Below, piece by piece: positions 1 to 8,590 of a stretch of 51,273 nt of DNA (position 1 is its first letter; each line of letters begins with the position of its first letter). The position numbers and the translations under genes were made by a program. The stretch is from an uncultured Ruminococcus sp. (GTDB lineage Bacteria; Bacillota; Clostridia; Oscillospirales; Acutalibacteraceae), in assembly GCA_902790475.1 (NCBI GenBank), contig CADASG010000042.1, positions 1 to 51,273 of the forward strand. Reading direction: 5' to 3'. The notes under the pieces were generated by a model. The model did no database searches. It was not told the DNA's origin and worked only from the letters and a program-made list of their open reading frames with translations.

Positions 1-98
1 GGTACTGCACTCAAACTATTGAACCGCCGTGTACGGAACCGTACGCACGGTGGTGTGAGAGGTCGGCTGCTCAATTAACGGGCAGCCTCCTACTCGAT
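1..98 (+). mobile_element. 3' end of a group II intron (domains V and VI)
   Basis: Positions 22-54 fold as a domain V-like hairpin: stem 27-31 with 46-50, a two-base bulge at 44-45, upper stem 32-35 with 40-43, and a four-base loop. It is followed by a domain VI-like hairpin, where GAGAGG (57-62) pairs with CCTACTC (88-94) leaving A92 unpaired, the expected branch-point adenosine a few bases before a 3' end near 98. Only the tail is in the window; whether the intron body and its reverse transcriptase exist upstream cannot be seen. The assignment rests on structure and resemblance to clostridial intron ends. Confidence 0.75.
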
Positions 99-720
99 TT
101 TTCAGCTCGCGTTTTTCAGCTTGCGTACTTTACATCGGGTATTTCGATCATGTCGGTGTTTCGCGAGAAAAATTCATCTAACGGAAACTGTGAGGGCAAT
201 CGGCGTGCCGCTGCAGTCAGCTCGCGTACTTAACCTCGGGTTTACTGATAACGTCGGTGTTTGCGCGAGACAGAATAGAAATATCGGAAGCTGTGAGGGC
301 AATGGAAACAACGTTTCCTATTGATGTCATTTCGAGCGGTCGGCGCAAGCCGAATTCGCGCAGTGAATAGTCGAGAAATCTCCCTGATAGGGAACAATGC
401 TGCGTCGTTGAAGGAGATTTCTCCACGCGTACTGACTACCGGGGCACCCGGTCGAAATGACATCTGGAGGAAAGCTGTCGGTATTGCAAAACATGGTTAT
501 ATTATTAATGCAACCGTTTTGAAAATCATAAAACCTCAGTGTAGGGGCGCGCATTGCGCGTCCGCGGTCGGCGTGCCGCCGCAGTCAGCTCGCGTTTTTT
601 GGCTTGCGTACTTAACGTAGGGTGTATTGGTAACGTCGGCGTTTCGCGAGAAATATTCATCTATCGGAAACTGTGAGGGCAATGAAAACGACGTTTACAT
701 AATCATCGTTTTCCTTAACT
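99..720. repeat. Mosaic interspersed repeat (family A, with a family D piece)
   Basis: A non-coding mosaic directly after the intron end. It holds several partial copies of a module that recurs at 8820-9476 and 45857-46404: a segment with TTTCGCGAGA, one with CTGTGAGGGCAATGGAAAC, one with GTCATTTCGAGCGGTCGGCG, and an inverted pair GAGAAATCTCC / GGAGATTTCTC (about 382-426). Around 541-600 is a second module (family D, GCGCGTCCG...GTCAGCTCGCG), also seen at 23431-23490. Short open frames here have repeat-derived sequence and no ribosome binding site, so I see no gene between the intron end and 1059. Confidence 0.85.
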
Positions 721-883
721 GCGTAGGGTCGCACCCATGTGTGCGACCGAGTTTGCTGAGCCAAACGTTCTGCCTCTCTCTACACTCGGGCAGGAAAACA
801 ACATCGGCACGGCGGGCTTGCAATGCAAGCCCCTACAGGTTGAAACGCAAATCTCCTGCTGTTTCGCACCAAAACCTTCTTAC
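721..883 (-). repeat. Interspersed repeat family C, reverse copy
   Basis: This block is the reverse complement of 8591-8749, about 160 bp with scattered differences. Shared landmarks are the palindromic GGGTCGCACCCATGTGTGCG end, the GGCTTGCATTGCAAGCCC palindrome and the AAGAAGG end. A partial degenerate copy lies at 17974-18056. No coding potential. Confidence 0.85.
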
Positions 884-1019
884 GGGAGAATGAAATTTTT
901 AATCTGATGCAAGGTTATACTGTACTCAGAGAAAGCAGGCAAAGATTTTCAGTCTGATTTCCGCAAAGATTATCCATATTGTTTGACTTAACATTGAATA
1001 ATCAGAGACTCTCTAAAAT

Positions 1020-1054
1020 CAAAAAAAGGAGCGCGGATTTTGCGCTCCTTTTTG
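1020..1054 (-). terminator. Rho-independent terminator of the membrane glycosyltransferase-like gene
   Basis: AAGGAGCGC and GCGCTCCTT form a perfect stem with a short AT-rich loop, flanked by runs of A and T, so it works on both strands. It lies five bases beyond the stop codon of the gene at 1059-2672. Confidence 0.9.
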
Positions 1055-1058
1055 TCGG

Positions 1059-2672
1059 TTATACAGTTTTCTTTGATTCTTTTCGTTTTCGCAGCTGACC
1101 GCGCAGGAAATCGGCGAAGCCTTTTGTTACGTCGAGTCCGTCAACAGCCAGCAGGATGAATGCCGGAGTGAAGTTGTAAAGATACCGCGATCGTGTTTCC
1201 CATATCAGCAGGAAAATAAGGATCGCGAACACCACGCCGCGCAGCAGCACATATTCGTTGACGGAGGGTCGGATTATTGCCCGAAACGCCGACAGCGCCA
1301 TCATCAGTATCAAAAACAGCTGGAAGCCGCAGCAGTAGGCGTATAGCGCCATATGGTTTTCGCCGTCGTTCAGCACCAGCGTGTGCAGGAAAATTCTGCC
1401 GTTGAGCGGCTGGTCGATATGGTGCGAGATAAAGTAGGAGCCGTCCTCCCACGTCCAGACTATCTTGCGGTCAAGGTGGGTGAGCATGTCATCCACGCCG
1501 TTGAGCTGCTTGTTGCGCTGCTCGATACGGCTGTTGATGATCTCCATCGTGGCTTCGACCTTGGCGTCCTTGCCCATGCGTCTGCCCGTGTATTCCGCGT
1601 CTACGATAGTGTAGCAGCCGTAGCCCTTGAGTCCCATCATTATCCAGTGGGTGGGAGGGAATTCATATTTGTATTCCTGCTCCTTTGTGATGATATTTGA
1701 GGCTCGGTACGCCGCCGTATAGACCGCGTAGGTGCAGCCGAAGCCGATGACGAGCGCCAGCGTAAGGCAGGCGAATCTTTTGATATCAAGCTTGAGCAGC
1801 ATATAAACCACCGCGACCGCAAGCAGTATAGCGACGCTGCCTTTCATCTTGAAGCCTAACATTATCACCGCGCCGCAAATGAGCATCAGCACGTATTTTT
1901 TGTACTTGGTTTTCGATTTGACTGCTGAGAAGAACAGATACGTTCCGCCCACAAAGAATGGCATCGACAGCGAGTCGGTGTAGTAGTACGGCGTGTAGGT
2001 GTAGAATGGCACAAAGAGGAAGCACAAAATCAAGGTCATGAGCGCCTTTTTGTTTCCGAAAAGCTTTTGCGCATGCAGCGCTGTCATGAGCACCGAGGCG
2101 TTTATTGCGAGGGTGTTCATGATGACCGCGATATAATTTGACACATAGCCTGTTATCAGGAAGTCTGCGCGGTACAAAAATGACAGCAAAAACATGAGCG
2201 CGAGATTGTTGGGGTAGCGTATCATGTAGATAAAGCCCTTTGACGCGTCCTTTTGTATTAGGTCAAAATTGCCCGTATGCGCGAAGCTGTCGGCGTATTT
2301 GTTGATGATTTGAAGATCCGTTACGGGCTCGGTCGTCAGGAAATACGCCACGGTAAGCTGGAGAGCCAGCATCACCGCCGAAACGGCAAAGATAATGATT
2401 TTTGTTTGCCGGTTGGGATCCGAGACCCTGCGCCTGAGATTGTGCAGCCTGCCGAGATTCAGCGCGTAGTAGACCGCCGCGAAGATAAATGTTAGCACGA
2501 TCCCCGTGACAACGATCTGAACGACCTCCTCGGGGGTGCATTTATAGGTGTTGCGCTCTGTGTTATTCTGATAGCCGATAGCAAGTATCAGATAAAGCAG
2601 CCTGACAAACACGACCGTAAACAGAAAGCTGAACGCTATGTTCAGTATTTTAGCGACCTTATTGTTTTTCAT
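1059..2672 (-). CDS. Polytopic membrane protein, likely GT-C fold glycosyltransferase
   Basis: A 537-residue protein with about ten or more hydrophobic segments spread over its length and a Lys/Arg-rich C-terminus. The first large loop has an acidic patch (TEPVTDL) and later HTGNFD, in the place where GT39/PMT-like enzymes that use lipid-phosphate sugars carry their catalytic Asp. That layout suggests a GT-C glycosyltransferase acting outside the membrane on cell-wall or exported glycans; family and substrate are inference. The start is ATG at 2672 because TTAGGAGAATT sits just before it; an in-frame TTG 18 bases upstream has no such site. It is transcribed alone from a consensus promoter at 2763-2791, with a hairpin repeat in its leader and a strong terminator after it. 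Confidence 0.65.
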   Translation of the reverse strand: MKNNKVAKILNIAFSFLFTVVFVRLLYLILAIGYQNNTERNTYKCTPEEVVQIVVTGIVLTFIFAAVYYALNLGRLHNLRRRVSDPNRQTKIIIFAVSAVMLALQLTVAYFLTTEPVTDLQIINKYADSFAHTGNFDLIQKDASKGFIYMIRYPNNLALMFLLSFLYRADFLITGYVSNYIAVIMNTLAINASVLMTALHAQKLFGNKKALMTLILCFLFVPFYTYTPYYYTDSLSMPFFVGGTYLFFSAVKSKTKYKKYVLMLICGAVIMLGFKMKGSVAILLAVAVVYMLLKLDIKRFACLTLALVIGFGCTYAVYTAAYRASNIITKEQEYKYEFPPTHWIMMGLKGYGCYTIVDAEYTGRRMGKDAKVEATMEIINSRIEQRNKQLNGVDDMLTHLDRKIVWTWEDGSYFISHHIDQPLNGRIFLHTLVLNDGENHMALYAYCCGFQLFLILMMALSAFRAIIRPSVNEYVLLRGVVFAILIFLLIWETRSRYLYNFTPAFILLAVDGLDVTKGFADFLRGQLRKRKESKKTV

Positions 2673-2692
2673 AATTCTCCTAAGATTCAAAC

Positions 2693-2722
2693 AAGGCGCC
2701 GCAGACAGCGCGGTGTTGCCTT
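2693..2722. repeat. Short palindromic repeat (family B'), in the 5' leader
   Basis: An imperfect palindrome from AAGGCGCCGC to GCGCGGTGTTGCCTT. It lies between the promoter (2763-2791) and start codon (2672) of the glycosyltransferase-like gene, so it should be transcribed as a hairpin ending about 20 bases before the ATG. Related palindromes occur at 13081, 21031, 37757, 43250 and 48346. Confidence 0.75.
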
Positions 2723-2762
2723 ACATTATTAACAAATATTGGTACTAAAGGTAACCTATAAA

Positions 2763-2791
2763 ATTATACTATTATCCTCCGCTTTTGTCAA
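2763..2791 (-). promoter_or_regulatory. Consensus sigma-A-type promoter of the glycosyltransferase-like gene
   Basis: On the minus strand TTGACA (2791-2786), a 17-bp spacer and TATAAT (2768-2763), an exact match to the vegetative consensus. About 7 bp downstream is an imperfect palindrome GGTTACCTTTAGTACC, which resembles a sequence similarly placed after the pckA -10 box. Confidence 0.85.
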
Positions 2792-2846
2792 ATCAACATA
2801 ACCGCTGTTTTGATGATAAAAATTGTGTGATTTGTGAAAGAACAGG

Positions 2847-3800
2847 TTACTCCTGCATTGAGTGAAAGCTCTCGTCGAGGATGTTGTAGGATTTTTTGAA
2901 CTGATCAAGCTCGCTGCCGATCAGGTTCAGCTCCAAAACGCGGTTGGCGCCGCCGCTGTTGATGATGCAGGGGTTGCCGATAAACACGTCCTTGCGCAGA
3001 CCGTACTCGCCTCTGAGCCGCACCGAAGTGGTGTAGATAGAGTTTTCGTTATGAAAAATCGCTCGCACAATCTTGCATATTGCCATTCCGATACCGTAAT
3101 AGGTCGCACCCTTAGCCTTGATGATTTCGTAAGCTGCGGTGCGCACGTCGTTGCTCATTTTTTTCAGGTCGTCCATTTTGTACTGAGCGCTGTTGTCCCT
3201 GAGCATGTCGTAAACCGGCTTAACTCCTAAAATAGCCTGACTCCACGGCACAAACTCACTGTCGCCGTGCTCGCCGATGACATATGCGTGGATATTGCGC
3301 GGATCGACCTCAAAGTAATCACCGAGCAGATATCGCAGGCGTGCGCTGTCCAGCGTTGTGCCGGTGCCGATGACCTTGGCGGCGTTAAATCCGCTGAGCT
3401 CATAGGTCACTCTCGTCATGATGTCAACGGGGTTTGTCGCGACCAAAAAGATCCCGTCGAACCCGAAGGAGACTACGCGCGGTACTATAGCCTCAAAAAC
3501 CTTGGCGTTGCGCTGCAAAAGCTGCAAACGGGTCTCACCGGGCTTTTGGTTGACGCCGGCGCAGATCACCACGATGTCCGCGTCGCTGCAGTCCGAGTAA
3601 TCGCCGGCGTAGATCTTCATGCTTGAATTGGAAAAAGCCAGTCCGTGATTCAGATCCATAGCTTCGCCTATCGCGCGCTCGCGGTTAAGGTCGATCAGCA
3701 CAAGCTCGTCGCATATACTTTGATTGAGGGCGGCGTATGCAAAGCTCATTCCAACCATGCCTGCGCCAACCAGAACGACTTTTCTTTTAATATTTGCCAT
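2847..3800 (-). CDS. ldh: L-lactate dehydrogenase
   Basis: Reduces pyruvate to L-lactate with NADH in the cytoplasm, regenerating NAD+ in fermentation. The 317-residue length is normal. It begins with the Rossmann loop VGAGMVGMSFA (about residues 11-21), followed by the NAD-specific acidic LIDLNRE. It carries the substrate-loop region KPGETRLQLL, the TNPVDI turn, GTTLDSARLR with the family's Asp/Arg pair, and the active-site GEHGDSE with the catalytic His. CAAGGAGGACAAT precedes the ATG. The gene stands head-to-head with the NuoE/NuoF operon, sharing a 223-bp regulatory region, which fits joint control by redox state, though I see no clear Rex-type palindrome. Malate dehydrogenase is a less likely reading. 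Confidence 0.95.
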   Translation of the reverse strand: MANIKRKVVLVGAGMVGMSFAYAALNQSICDELVLIDLNRERAIGEAMDLNHGLAFSNSSMKIYAGDYSDCSDADIVVICAGVNQKPGETRLQLLQRNAKVFEAIVPRVVSFGFDGIFLVATNPVDIMTRVTYELSGFNAAKVIGTGTTLDSARLRYLLGDYFEVDPRNIHAYVIGEHGDSEFVPWSQAILGVKPVYDMLRDNSAQYKMDDLKKMSNDVRTAAYEIIKAKGATYYGIGMAICKIVRAIFHNENSIYTTSVRLRGEYGLRKDVFIGNPCIINSGGANRVLELNLIGSELDQFKKSYNILDESFHSMQE

Positions 3801-3844
3801 ATTGTCCTCCTTGTATTTGGCAGTATTTTATTATTGTTACTTCA

Positions 3845-3873
3845 ATTGTACCAAATTATAAATCATAAGTAAA
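3845..3873 (-). promoter_or_regulatory. Predicted ldh promoter
   Basis: Minus strand TTTACT (3873-3868), 17-bp spacer, TACAAT (3850-3845), about 45 bp ahead of the ldh start. The -35 box is one step from consensus. Confidence 0.65.
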
Positions 3874-3920
3874 GCATGTTTTTGCAATTTTTATAAAAAC
3901 GAAAGATTGTCGTTCAAAAC

Positions 3921-3949
3921 TTGCAAAAGCAGACGTAATATGATAAAAT
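3921..3949 (+). promoter_or_regulatory. Predicted promoter of the NuoE/NuoF operon (TTGCAA type)
   Basis: TTGCAA (3921-3926), 17-bp spacer, TAAAAT (3944-3949). The same -35 variant with the same spacing stands before pduL (29170-29198) and pckA (38423-38451). Confidence 0.6.
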
Positions 3950-4023
3950 AAAATGAAAAAGAGCAAATAATAAACAAGCAATAAATTATGAAATTGATTA
4001 TGAAATTGGACGGAGGTTTGTAA

Positions 4024-4503
4024 ATGGAAAAAACAGCAGTTGACCTGTCCCTGCTTGACGGCGTGCTCGAGGAGTACGCGTCGGTAAAGGGCAGTCTGAT
4101 TACTATTTTACAGCATACGCAGGAGATATACGGTTATCTTCCCCGACCTGCTATCGAGCTGATCTCGGAGAAAACGGGTATTGCCACATCGGAGATCATG
4201 GGCGTGGGTACGTTTTATACCCAGTTCCGTTTTGAGCCCGTGGGCAAGTATCTGATCATGCTGTGCCAGGGCACTGCCTGCCACGTTAATTCGTCGGAGC
4301 TGATTTTGCAGACGATCAAGGATGAGCTGGGCATCGAGGACGGTCAGACGACCGAGGACGGCTTGTTCTCGCTGAAATGCGTCGCCTGTCTCGGCTGCTG
4401 CTCGCTGTCTCCCGTTATGATGATCAACGAGGATACATACGGCAGCTTAACGCCTGACAAAACCAAGAAGATCTTAAAGGAATTAAGGGAGGCGGCAGAA
4501 TGA
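4024..4503 (+). CDS. NuoE-like [2Fe-2S] subunit of an NAD-linked flavin oxidoreductase
   Basis: A 159-residue thioredoxin-like ferredoxin subunit, as in NuoE, HydA-partner HndA and electron-bifurcating complexes. It passes electrons between the NuoF-type flavoprotein and the rest of the complex. The helical N-terminus holds the family pattern LLDGVLEEYASVKGSLITIL, then the four cluster cysteines as LCQGTACHV and CVACLGCCSLSP. The length matches the family. GGACGGAGGTTTGTAA precedes the ATG at 4024. The stop codon overlaps the next start (ATGA at 4500-4503), so the two subunits are translationally coupled. Known relatives can belong to hydrogenase or formate dehydrogenase complexes, but no such catalytic subunit is present here. 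Confidence 0.9.
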   Translation: MEKTAVDLSLLDGVLEEYASVKGSLITILQHTQEIYGYLPRPAIELISEKTGIATSEIMGVGTFYTQFRFEPVGKYLIMLCQGTACHVNSSELILQTIKDELGIEDGQTTEDGLFSLKCVACLGCCSLSPVMMINEDTYGSLTPDKTKKILKELREAAE

Positions 4504-6239
4504 GAATCGTTATCGGTCAGGGCTCCTGCGGAATCGCCGCGGGTGCCGAAAAAGTAAAGAAAGCTCTCTTAAACACAAATATAAACGCCGAAAGCATCAC
4601 CATCACAGGCTGTATCGGCATGTGCTGGCTTGAGCCGATCGTTGATATCTACGACGGCGATAAGCTGACAAGACTCGTCAGGGTCAGCGAAAACGACGCG
4701 GAAGCTATCGCGGAGTACGTTGAAACAGGCGACGAAAGCAAAATCGAAAAGCTGGTCGTTTCCGACGAGGACAGCGAGTTCCTCACCAAGCAGACCAGAA
4801 TAGCTCTGCGCAACTGCGGCATCATCAACCCCGATGAGATCGACGCGTACATCGGCGCAGACGGCTACACCGCGCTCAAAAAGGCGCTCGGCATGACTCC
4901 GGAGGAGGTTATTGAGATCATCAAGACCTCCGGTCTCGCAGGACGCGGCGGCGCAGGCTTCCCGACATGGTTCAAGTGGAACGCCGCAAGACAGAGCGCA
5001 GGCGAGGAAAAATATCTGATCTGCAACGCCGACGAGGGCGACCCCGGCGCGTTCATGGACAGAGCCGTTATCGAGTCCGATCCCCACAATCTGATCGAGG
5101 GTATGCTCATCGGCGCGTACGCTATCGGCGCAAAGCACGCGGTAGTATATGTCAGAGCGGAGTATCCTCTCGCTATCAAGCGCCTTAAAAACGCCATAGC
5201 TCAGGCTACCGAAAAGGGTATCATCGGCGATGACATCTTCGGATCGGGATTCTCCTGCGACTTCACTATCAAGGCAGGCGCAGGCGCGTTCGTATGCGGC
5301 GAGGAGACAGCGCTGATCGAATCGCTCGAGGGTCACAGAGGTATGCCGAGGCTCAAGCCTCCCTTCCCGGCGCAGTCCGGCTTCTGGAGAAAACCCTCCA
5401 ATATCAACAACGTAGAAACCTTTGCCAACGTCGGCTGGATTATCAACAACGGCGGCGAGGCGTTTGCGGCTATGGGCACCGAGGGCAGCAAGGGTACCAA
5501 GGTGTTTGCGGTCACAGGTAAGGTAAAGCGCAGCGGTCTGGTCGAGATCCCCATGGGCAAGACCCTCCGCGACGTTATCTTTGACATCGGCGGCGGCATG
5601 AAGACCGACAAGCCCTTCAAGGCGGTCCAGATGGGCGGTCCTTCGGGCGGATGTATCCCTGCCGAGCTGATCGACACCGTTATCGACTACAAGGCGCTGG
5701 GAGCTACCGGCGCTATCATGGGCTCCGGCGGTATGGTCGTCATGGACGAGAGCACCTGCATGGTCGGCATGGCTAAGTTCTTCCTTGACTTCACCGCAAA
5801 GGAAAGCTGCGGCAAGTGCATCCACTGCCGTATCGGCACCAAAAGAATGCTTGAAATGCTCGAGCGCATCACCAACGGCGAGGGCAAAGAGGGCGACATC
5901 GAGCTGCTCGAGGAGCTGTGCTATTCAATCAAGGACGGCGCGCTCTGCGGCTTGGGTCAGACCGCTCCCAACCCCGTTTTGACTACCATTAAATATTTCA
6001 GAAACGAGTACGAGGCGCACATCAAGGAAAAGAAATGTCCTTCCGGCGAGTGCAGCGCTCTTATCGAATACAAGATCGTTCCCGAAAAATGTAAGGGCTG
6101 CACGCTCTGCGCGCGCAACTGCCCTGTTGACGCTATCTCAGGCACTGTCAAGCAGCCGCATGTTATCGACACCGACAAGTGCATTAAGTGCGGCAAATGC
6201 TACCAGAGCTGCCGCTTTGACGCGATTGTGAAAGAGTAA
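4500..6239 (+). CDS. NuoF-like NAD(H)/FMN Fe-S flavoprotein with extra ferredoxin domains
   Basis: A 579-residue flavoprotein of the HndC/NuoF type that exchanges electrons with NAD(H) through FMN. It has an N-terminal thioredoxin-like [2Fe-2S] domain (Cys10, Cys38, Cys42; the usual first cysteine is not obvious), then FMN/NADH loops GRGGAGFPTWFKW (about 148-160) and NADEGDPGAFMDR (about 176-188). An SLBB domain follows, then a [4Fe-4S] motif ESCGKCIHCRIGTKR near 435-450, and a C-terminal two-cluster ferredoxin (CKGCTLCARNCP and CIKCGKCYQSC). This domain set is typical of soluble bifurcating or NAD-reducing complexes, not respiratory complex I, whose NuoF lacks both extensions. The start ATG overlaps the preceding stop. 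Confidence 0.92.
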   Translation: MRIVIGQGSCGIAAGAEKVKKALLNTNINAESITITGCIGMCWLEPIVDIYDGDKLTRLVRVSENDAEAIAEYVETGDESKIEKLVVSDEDSEFLTKQTRIALRNCGIINPDEIDAYIGADGYTALKKALGMTPEEVIEIIKTSGLAGRGGAGFPTWFKWNAARQSAGEEKYLICNADEGDPGAFMDRAVIESDPHNLIEGMLIGAYAIGAKHAVVYVRAEYPLAIKRLKNAIAQATEKGIIGDDIFGSGFSCDFTIKAGAGAFVCGEETALIESLEGHRGMPRLKPPFPAQSGFWRKPSNINNVETFANVGWIINNGGEAFAAMGTEGSKGTKVFAVTGKVKRSGLVEIPMGKTLRDVIFDIGGGMKTDKPFKAVQMGGPSGGCIPAELIDTVIDYKALGATGAIMGSGGMVVMDESTCMVGMAKFFLDFTAKESCGKCIHCRIGTKRMLEMLERITNGEGKEGDIELLEELCYSIKDGALCGLGQTAPNPVLTTIKYFRNEYEAHIKEKKCPSGECSALIEYKIVPEKCKGCTLCARNCPVDAISGTVKQPHVIDTDKCIKCGKCYQSCRFDAIVKE

Positions 6240-6251
6240 GGAGGGCTAAAA

Positions 6252-8453
6252 ATGATCAATTTAACAATTAACGGAAAAGCAATAACAGCCCCCGAGGGCT
6301 CTACGATCCTTGAAGCCGCGAGAGCTAACGGAATAGATATCCCCACCTTGTGCTATGACAAGGCAGTCGAGATCTACGGCGCGTGCGGTCTGTGCGTGGT
6401 TGAAGCTGAGGGTATCCCCAAGCTGCTGCGCTCATGCTCGGCTAAGGTAAGCGAGGGCATGGTCGTCAACACCGAAAGCGAGCGCGTGGTGCAGTCGCGC
6501 AAAATCGCAATGGAGCTGCTGATGTCCGCTCACGACGGCGACTGCGTGGCTCCCTGTCAGCTCAACTGCCCTGCGAGAACCGACTGTCAGGGCTATGTCG
6601 GTCTGATCGCGAACGGCGAGTACGACGCGGCTATCCGCCTTATCAAGAATAAGATACCGCTTCCTGCTTCGATCGGCAGAGTTTGTCCGCACCCCTGCGA
6701 AAAAGCCTGCCGCCGCAAGAACGTGGAGGAGCCTATAAACATCGCTCAGCTTAAAGCGTTCGCTGCCGACATAGATCTGAATGCAGAGAGCTATCTTCCC
6801 GACCTGATGGTTCGCACCGGCAAAAAGGTCGCAGTTATCGGCGCGGGTCCTGCAGGACTCACCGTCGCATATTATCTGAACATCATGGGTCACAGCGTGA
6901 CCGTTTACGATATGATGGAAAAGCCCGGCGGTATGCTCCGCTACGGCATTCCGCAGTACCGCCTGCCCAAGGAGGTACTGGACAAGGAGATCTCTCTGAT
7001 AGAAAAATCAGGCGTTGAAATCGTCTGCAACTCAAAGCTCGGCAGAGATTTCACGATCGAATCTCTTAAAGCTGAGAACGACGCAGTCATCGTCGCGGTC
7101 GGCGCGTGGAAGTCAAGCTCTATGCGCACGCCCGGCGAGGAGCTGGAGGGCGTTTACGGAGGTATCGACTTCCTCAGAGGCGTTATCAAGGGCAATGCTC
7201 CCGACATTGGCGAGAAGGTCGCAGTCTGCGGCGGCGGCAATACTGCAATGGACGCCTGCCGCACAGCGGTAAGACTGGGCGCGAAAGAGGTTTACGTCGT
7301 TTACAGAAGAACAAGAAACGAAATGCCTGCCGACAAGCTCGAGATAGACGAGGCTGAGGAAGAGGGCGTTATCTACAAGTTCCTCACCAATCCTCTCTCC
7401 TTCAACGGCGAGAACGGCAAGGTGAAGTCGATCACATTACAGGTCATGGAGCTGGGCGAGCCCGACGCTTCCGGCAGACGCAGACCCGTTCCCGTTGAGG
7501 GCAAGACCGAGGAGATCGCGGTTGACAGCGTGATTTTGGCTATCGGTCAGAAGCTCGTACAGAGCGACGTATCCGAGCTCAAGCTCAACGAACGCGGCAA
7601 CATCGAGGCCGACCCCGACTTCTTCAACACCGACATCGACGGCGTGTTTGCAATCGGCGACGCGACCAACCGCGGCGCTTCCATCGCTATCGAGGCTATC
7701 GGAGAGGCAGACCGCTGTGCGAAAGCCGTTGACGCTTATTTGAACGGAAAGCCGCTCGATACGCGCGTTCCGTATATCAGCAAGCGCGACGAAAGCAAGA
7801 TAGATTACTCCGACAGGGAAAAGCAGAGCCGCCTGACTCCCAAGGTGCTCGCTCCCGAGGTAAGAAACAAGAGCTTTGACGAGGTTTCTCTCGGCTTTAC
7901 AGAGGAAGAAGCCAAGGCAGAGGCGAGCCGTTGTCTGGAATGCGGCTGCCGCGAATACTACAAGTGCAAGCTGCTCAACGTTGCTCAGCGTTACGACATC
8001 GATCCCGGACGCTTCGCAGGCGAAATGCCGCAGAAGTATTCCCACGACGAGAACGCTTTTATCGAGCGCAACTCCGCGAAATGTATCCTCTGCGGACTCT
8101 GCGTGAGAAGCTGCCGCGAGGTTATGGATATCCACGCTATCGGACTGCTGGGACGCGGCTTTACCACCGACGTTTCTCCTGCGTTCGCTCTTCCGCTCGA
8201 TCAAACCAAGTGTACCAACTGCGGACTCTGCGTGCAGCTCTGTCCCACGGGCGCACTGACCGAAAAGGCGAACCTCAAAAAGCAGGTTCCGCTCAATGAG
8301 GAATACACCGAACAGAAAATTGATATCGACGGCAAAAAAGCAAGCGTGCTTGTGTCAAGATACAACGGCAAGATCCTCCGCGTGATCCCCAACGACGACC
8401 TGTCAAGAAGCATGAAGCTCAGCCGCGAGGAGCTTATCGAGAAAGTAAAATAA
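6252..8453 (+). CDS. Fusion: 2Fe-2S ferredoxin + GltD-like NAD(P)H/FAD oxidoreductase + 2x[4Fe-4S]
   Basis: A 733-residue multidomain protein. An N-terminal plant-type/NuoG-like [2Fe-2S] domain (Cys34, Cys45, Cys48, Cys62) is followed by the Cys-rich N-terminal part of glutamate synthase small subunit-type enzymes (CVAPCQLNCPARTDCQGY, then RVCPHPCEKACRR). Next come an FAD Rossmann loop VIGAGPAGLTVAYYLN (about 195-210) and an NADPH-type loop CGGGNTAMD with YRRTR. The C-terminus holds two [4Fe-4S] motifs (CILCGLCVRSCREV, CTNCGLCVQLCP). AAGGAGGGC lies just before the ATG, 12 bp after the NuoF stop. The likely role, inferred, is coupling NADP(H) or another carrier to the NuoE/NuoF core, in a bifurcating or transhydrogenase complex. 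No glutamate synthase large subunit is nearby, so a GltD role is less likely. Confidence 0.85.
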   Translation: MINLTINGKAITAPEGSTILEAARANGIDIPTLCYDKAVEIYGACGLCVVEAEGIPKLLRSCSAKVSEGMVVNTESERVVQSRKIAMELLMSAHDGDCVAPCQLNCPARTDCQGYVGLIANGEYDAAIRLIKNKIPLPASIGRVCPHPCEKACRRKNVEEPINIAQLKAFAADIDLNAESYLPDLMVRTGKKVAVIGAGPAGLTVAYYLNIMGHSVTVYDMMEKPGGMLRYGIPQYRLPKEVLDKEISLIEKSGVEIVCNSKLGRDFTIESLKAENDAVIVAVGAWKSSSMRTPGEELEGVYGGIDFLRGVIKGNAPDIGEKVAVCGGGNTAMDACRTAVRLGAKEVYVVYRRTRNEMPADKLEIDEAEEEGVIYKFLTNPLSFNGENGKVKSITLQVMELGEPDASGRRRPVPVEGKTEEIAVDSVILAIGQKLVQSDVSELKLNERGNIEADPDFFNTDIDGVFAIGDATNRGASIAIEAIGEADRCAKAVDAYLNGKPLDTRVPYISKRDESKIDYSDREKQSRLTPKVLAPEVRNKSFDEVSLGFTEEEAKAEASRCLECGCREYYKCKLLNVAQRYDIDPGRFAGEMPQKYSHDENAFIERNSAKCILCGLCVRSCREVMDIHAIGLLGRGFTTDVSPAFALPLDQTKCTNCGLCVQLCPTGALTEKANLKKQVPLNEEYTEQKIDIDGKKASVLVSRYNGKILRVIPNDDLSRSMKLSREELIEKVK

Positions 8454-8494
8454 TTTCGGAGAGTTGACTTACTCTCTGCCAAATAAAAACCATA

Positions 8495-8530
8495 CCGCCC
8501 GTCTTGATAAAAAGACGGGCGGTTTCCTTT
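8495..8530 (+). terminator. Terminator of the NuoE/NuoF/GltD-fusion operon
   Basis: CCGCCCGTCT (8495-8504) pairs perfectly with AGACGGGCGG (8513-8522), followed by TTTCCTTT, 41 bp after the stop. A second hairpin (8574-8600, AAAGCCTTCT/AGAAGGCTTT) runs into repeat family C. Confidence 0.9.
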
Positions 8531-8590
8531 GTTTGGAGAGTTATTTGATTATAACCCTGCGTTTGAAAAAACAAAAAGCCTTCTCTTTGT

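Noticed and set aside
121-893. Several short open frames in the first kilobase
   Set aside because: They recur, in different frames, in the other repeat A and C copies, lack ribosome binding sites, and their length follows the repeat borders.
3801-4023. Rex (redox repressor) operator between ldh and the NuoE operon
   Set aside because: I looked for TTGTTAA-type inverted repeats; only isolated half-like pieces such as ATTGTTAC are present.
6252-8453. Reading the third bifurcation-type protein as glutamate synthase small subunit
   Set aside because: It has an added NuoG-like [2Fe-2S] domain and C-terminal [4Fe-4S] clusters, is in an operon with NuoE/NuoF, and no large glutamate synthase subunit is near.
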